A DNA stretch of 9,109 nt, from the NCBI GenBank assembly GCA_028292835.1, contig JAQGLP010000268.1:1-9109 (forward strand), written 5' to 3'. This stretch comes from Variovorax sp. GTDB lineage: Bacteria; Pseudomonadota; Gammaproteobacteria; Burkholderiales; Burkholderiaceae_C. Positions 6,689 through 9,109 of the stretch are shown here, in pieces. Position numbers and translations under genes: made by a program. The notes below the pieces were generated by a model. That model was given only the letters and a program-made list of their open reading frames with translations. It made no database searches and had not been told where the DNA came from. How positions within the stretch are numbered: position 1 is the first letter of the stretch; every line of letters begins with the position of its first letter.

Positions 6689-7237
6689 TCAGTGGGCCGG
6701 CATGCCGTCCAGGTAGGGCTGGGGGTCCACGGCCACGCCGTTGCGGCGCACCTCGAAGTGCAGCTGGGTCCGGCCGGCCTCGCTGCTGCCCATCTCGGCG
6801 ATTTTCTGGCCCTGGCGCACGCTATCGTTTTCCTTGACCAGCATCACGCTGGTGTGCGCATAGGCGGTCAGAAAGGTGTCGTTGTGCTTGAGGATGATCA
6901 TGTTGCCGTAGCTGCGCAGCTCGGAGCCGGCATAGACAACGGTGCCGTCGGCCGCAGCGACGATCGGCTCGCCCGATACTCCGCCGATGTCGATGCCCTT
7001 GTTGCCGTGCCCGTCGAAGCGCGCGATCGCCGCACCCGGCGCCGGCCGGATGAACCGCGGCGTGCTGGCCTGCTTCGGCGCCACCTTCGGGGCAGGAGCG
7101 GGTGCGACCACGGCCGGTGCCCGGCGGCGCGCGGATGGTGCGGGTGGCGTGGGCGTCGAGCAGGCCACCAGCAGGGCGCCCAGGAGGACGCCTGCAGCGA
7201 CGCGAAGGGTGGGGGAGAGGTTCAGCAGGAAACGCAT
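6689..7237 (-). CDS. Short NlpD-like M23-domain lipoprotein with degenerate metal site, no LysM
   Basis: Envelope lipoprotein of 182 residues. The signal ends in the lipobox LVAC (Cys26), followed by a Pro/Ala-rich tether (about 27-58) and a LytM/M23 domain (about 61-178). The domain strongly resembles the C-terminus of E. coli NlpD: GNKGIDIGG, ADGTVVYAGSELRSYGNMIILKHND, AYAH, QGQKIAEMGSS and LHFEVRRNG...P.PYL. Active M23 enzymes have HxxxD and HxH zinc motifs. Here the first His is Asn79 (D83 retained), and the HxH motif is QLH (Q158, H160). This is the same type of degeneration that makes NlpD and EnvC non-enzymatic activators of N-acetylmuramoyl-L-alanine amidases. I infer a role in controlling septal or envelope peptidoglycan cleavage. 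It lacks the LysM domain of full-length NlpD (about 380 residues), so it is probably a paralog rather than NlpD itself. The ATG at 7237 is 4 nt after the creA stop, indicating an operon. Confidence 0.87.
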   Translation of the reverse strand: MRFLLNLSPTLRVAAGVLLGALLVACSTPTPPAPSARRRAPAVVAPAPAPKVAPKQASTPRFIRPAPGAAIARFDGHGNKGIDIGGVSGEPIVAAADGTVVYAGSELRSYGNMIILKHNDTFLTAYAHTSVMLVKENDSVRQGQKIAEMGSSEAGRTQLHFEVRRNGVAVDPQPYLDGMPAH

Positions 7238-7241
7238 GGCG

Positions 7242-7727
7242 TCATTTCAGCGGAATATCGATGGCGCGGTCGATCGGCACCGCGGTGACAGCGTTTTTCG
7301 GCGAGCCCTCGACCAGCCGGTCGGAGTAGGTCAGGTACACCAGCGTGTGGCGCCTGGCGTCGACCATGCGCACCACGCGCAGGCGCTTGAAGAGGATCGA
7401 CAGGCGTTCGCTGTAGACCTCCTCGCGCTTGGGCAGCGGTTGCTTGATGCTGACCGGCCCGATCTGGCGGCAGGCGATCGAGGCCTCGGCCTTGTCCTCG
7501 GCCATGCCGAAGGCACCGGAGAGGCCGCCCGTCCTGGCGCGCGAGACATAGCAGGTCACGCCTTCGACCTTGGGATCGTCATAGGCCTCGACCACGATCT
7601 TGTGGTCTGGCCCGATCAGCTTGAAGGCCGTGTCGACTTCGCCGATGGCCTCGGCCTGCGCAGGGGTGCCCGCCAGCAGGGCCAGCGCAGCGCCGCCGCA
7701 CAGCAGGGGAAGCAAGAAAGGTGTCAT
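7242..7727 (-). CDS. creA: CreA family periplasmic protein
   Basis: Protein of 161 residues, closely resembling E. coli CreA, whose biochemical function is not established. A Sec signal peptide covers about residues 1-25, with likely cleavage after AQA. The mature part shows the family pattern: IGEVDTAFKLIGPDHKIVVEAYDDP, VTCYVSRARTGG, GMAEDKAEASIACRQIGP, VVRMVDARRHTLVYLTYSD and LVEGSPKNAVTAVPI. Two Cys (C59, C86) also occur in the E. coli sequence as I recall it and could form a disulfide in the periplasm. The start ATG at 7727 gives a well-formed signal peptide; no Shine-Dalgarno is obvious. E. coli creA sits with the creBCD two-component genes, but here it is paired with an NlpD-like lipoprotein 4 nt downstream and no creBCD is present in the window. 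Cotranscription suggests an envelope-related role, which is inference only. Confidence 0.94.
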   Translation of the reverse strand: MTPFLLPLLCGGAALALLAGTPAQAEAIGEVDTAFKLIGPDHKIVVEAYDDPKVEGVTCYVSRARTGGLSGAFGMAEDKAEASIACRQIGPVSIKQPLPKREEVYSERLSILFKRLRVVRMVDARRHTLVYLTYSDRLVEGSPKNAVTAVPIDRAIDIPLK

Positions 7728-7805
7728 GGATTGATAACGCTATGAAAATGATAGCTGTCCGGCCAGGCCGCCTCAGCGCGGTGGCCGATTCGGACCGTGG
7801 CGCCG
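7728..7805 (-). promoter_or_regulatory. Gap upstream of creA: AT-rich patch and imperfect hairpin
   Basis: The creA-proximal half is AT-rich and contains the inverted repeat gctat (7739-7743) / atagc (7751-7755). A TATCAT on the minus strand (7748-7753) is the best -10 candidate, but no -35 accompanies it. The distal half can fold into an imperfect hairpin (6-bp arms 7760-7765 and 7782-7787 plus three inner pairs) after the Nudix stop, without a clean T-tract. A creA promoter and a weak upstream terminator are both plausible and neither is proven. Confidence 0.3.
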
Positions 7806-8357
7806 CTAAACGACGTCGACCGTGTGGACGCCTGCCAGGGCGCCTCGGCGCCGGTCGTCGAAGTAATGCCGCAGCGCCTCGCGCACCGTGCGGAAGGCCA
7901 GATCGTCCCACGGGATCTCGTCCTCGCCGAACAGCCGCGCCTCAATGGTTTCGTAGCCCGGCGCGAATTCGTCGCTGAGCAGCCGGGCGGTGTAGAAGAG
8001 GTGCACCTGACCGACGCGCACCACGCTCATCACGGCGAACAGGGCCTCCATCTCGAACTGCGCACCGGCCTCCTCGTCGGTCTCGCGCGCGGCCCCCTGG
8101 GCGGTGGTCTCGTCGAGTTCCATGAAGCCCGCGGGCAGGGTCCACTTGCCCCAGCGCGGCTCGATGTTGCGCTTGCACAGCAGCACGCGGTCCCCCAAGT
8201 ACGGAATGGTGCCCACCACATTGAGCGGTTTCTCTTAGTGGATCGTGTGGCACACCGGACACACCTCACGCTGCCGGGTGTCGCCGTCGTCAGGCACGCG
8301 GTAGACGACCGCGGCGCCGCAGTTCTTGCAGTGTTTGATGGGGGCGCGGATGCTCAT
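7806..8357 (-). pseudogene. Zn-ribbon/Nudix hydrolase, interrupted by an in-frame TAA at codon 41
   Basis: Nudix hydrolase (hydrolysis of a nucleoside diphosphate linked to X; substrate unknown) with an N-terminal zinc ribbon. The frame from ATG 8357 to TAG 7806 would be 183 residues. Residues 1-40 (MSIRAPIKHCKNCG...REVCPVCHTIH) carry the ribbon cysteines C10, C13, C33 and C36. Codon 41 (8235-8237, minus strand) is TAA, where this family normally has Tyr (IHYENP), so TAC or TAT was changed by one base. The same frame continues EKPLNVVGTIPYLGDRVLLCKR, WTLPAGFMELDETT and the Nudix box GFMELD-E...RETDEEAGA (E92, E95, E96). As written, the pieces are a 40-residue zinc ribbon and a possible GTG restart at 8219-7806 (137 residues) that retains the whole Nudix domain. 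It may be a recent pseudogene, a sequence error, or a split gene whose Nudix part still works. Confidence 0.82.
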
Positions 8358-8404
8358 CGGCAGGCAGTGTAGAGGCAAAGAAAAACGGGTTTCACGCAGG
8401 GCGC

Positions 8405-8421
8405 AAAGCCCCGGCAGGGGC
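8405..8421 (-). terminator. Weak hairpin between the FAH-family and Nudix genes
   Basis: A 5-bp all-GC stem (8408-8412 with 8417-8421, loop of 4) lies 22 bp downstream of the FAH-family stop on the minus strand. It is followed by only three T's (8407-8405), with a second T-rich patch about 20 nt further on. This is poor for an intrinsic terminator and may only attenuate. The rest of the 85-bp gap holds no clear promoter. Confidence 0.25.
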
Positions 8422-8442
8422 GGCGCTGAGAAGAGTGAGCAA

Positions 8443-9109
8443 TCAGGCGATCCTGAGCGTCAGCGCCGGCAGTCCGGCCACCTGCGCGACCAGCGTATCA
8501 CCCGCGACCACCGCGGCCACGCCTTCGGGCGTGCCGGTGTAGATCAGGTCGCCCGGCCGCAGTTCCCAGGCGGCCGAGAGGTGCTCGATGGTCTCGGCGA
8601 TGTTCCAGATCAGCTTGTCCACCGTGCTGCGCTGGCGCACCTGATCGTTGACCCGCAGGGAGATTTTGGCGTTCGCCACGTCGCCCGCCCCCGCGGCCGG
8701 CACGATCGCGCCGATGGGCGCCGATTGCTCGAAGCCCTTGCCGATGTCCCACGGGCGGCCCTGCTTCTTCATGTCGTTCTGCAGGTCGCGCCGCGTCATG
8801 TCGAGCCCGACCGCGTAGCCGTAGACATGCTCCAGTGCCTGCGCTGCGGGAATGTTCGTGCCGCCCTTGCCGATGGCCACGACCAGTTCGACCTCGTGGT
8901 GCAGGTTGCGGGTAAGGGAGGGATAGGCGAGCGTGCCGGTGGCGCCTTCATCGACCACCACCGCCGCATCGGCCGGCTTCATGAAGAAGAAGGGCGGCTC
9001 ACGGCCGGTAAAGCCCATTTCTTTGGCATGGTCCTCGTAGTTGCGCCCGACGCAATAGATGCGATGCACCGCGAAGCGGGTGCTCTGTCCCACCACGGGC
9101 ACCGACACC
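8443..9109 (-). CDS. Fumarylacetoacetate hydrolase family protein (5' end outside window)
   Basis: FAH-fold metal-dependent C-C hydrolase of the acylpyruvase/fumarylpyruvate hydrolase group (YcgM/FAHD1/NagK-like), acting on 2,4-dioxo acids. The first visible complete codon is at 9108, and no convincing start is seen, since a GTG there would be at the very edge; the true N-terminus probably lies outside the window. Counting from that codon, HRIYCVGRNYEDHAKEMG (15-32) and GREPPFFFMKPADAVV-like sequence (35-50) form the substrate and lid region. The Mg/Mn ligands are E72 and E74 in HHEVELVVAIG and D103 in GLDMTRRDLQ. DIGKGFEQSAPIG (121-133) and LIYTGTPEGV (188-197) are further family motifs. Visible length (221 residues) is close to a full family member. 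NagK-type roles in gentisate breakdown are possible, but no other pathway genes are present to confirm this. It lies upstream of the Nudix gene with an 85-bp gap. Confidence 0.92.
   Translation of the reverse strand, partial: VSVPVVGQSTRFAVHRIYCVGRNYEDHAKEMGFTGREPPFFFMKPADAAVVVDEGATGTLAYPSLTRNLHHEVELVVAIGKGGTNIPAAQALEHVYGYAVGLDMTRRDLQNDMKKQGRPWDIGKGFEQSAPIGAIVPAAGAGDVANAKISLRVNDQVRQRSTVDKLIWNIAETIEHLSAAWELRPGDLIYTGTPEGVAAVVAGDTLVAQVAGLPALTLRIA

Noticed and set aside
6256..6837. Overlapping plus-strand frame crossing the end of the binding-protein gene and the terminator.
   Set aside because: It is Arg/Gly-rich, runs through a clear terminator hairpin and overlaps two conserved genes.

Overview
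The window is GC-rich (roughly two thirds G+C by eye), with strong G/C preference at third codon positions. Gene content and protein sequences look like a betaproteobacterium of the order Burkholderiales, most likely Comamonadaceae or a close relative. That placement is an inference from protein resemblance and gene order; no rRNA or other marker is present.

Layout. Positions 1-3123 hold four genes on the minus strand, transcribed lptF > lptG > cbiX > cysB (cysB runs off the window start). They encode the two membrane subunits of the LPS-export ABC transporter, a small CbiX-type chelatase, and a CysB-like LysR regulator. lptF/lptG overlap by 4 nt and lptG/cbiX are 4 nt apart. cysB is separated by an AT-rich 43-bp gap that holds a perfect inverted repeat. 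Only 22 bp away and divergent is pepA-holC on the plus strand (3146-5097), the same pepA-holC / lptFG arrangement known from E. coli. pepA carries an in-frame TGA at codon 276, where the family usually has Cys, and reads on perfectly afterwards. Positions 5098-5428 hold no intact gene but contain a probable small frameshifted reading frame. A branched-chain amino-acid type periplasmic binding lipoprotein (5429-6631) follows and ends at a clear, probably bidirectional terminator. Positions 6689-9109 are on the minus strand: a 5'-truncated fumarylacetoacetate-hydrolase-family gene, a Zn-ribbon/Nudix gene interrupted by an in-frame TAA, then a tight pair of creA and a short NlpD-like M23 lipoprotein.

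How the genes fit together. LptF/LptG serve LPS export. CbiX could supply siroheme, the cofactor of the sulfite reductase that CysB-type regulators control. The NlpD-like lipoprotein has a degenerate metal site, so it is more likely an amidase activator than an enzyme. Most of the window is ordinary housekeeping DNA. The unusual signal is three apparent lesions in about 5 kb: two single-base nonsense codons and one apparent 1-nt deletion. They could be recent pseudogenisation or sequence error. I did not find a novel defence, mobile or RNA system.
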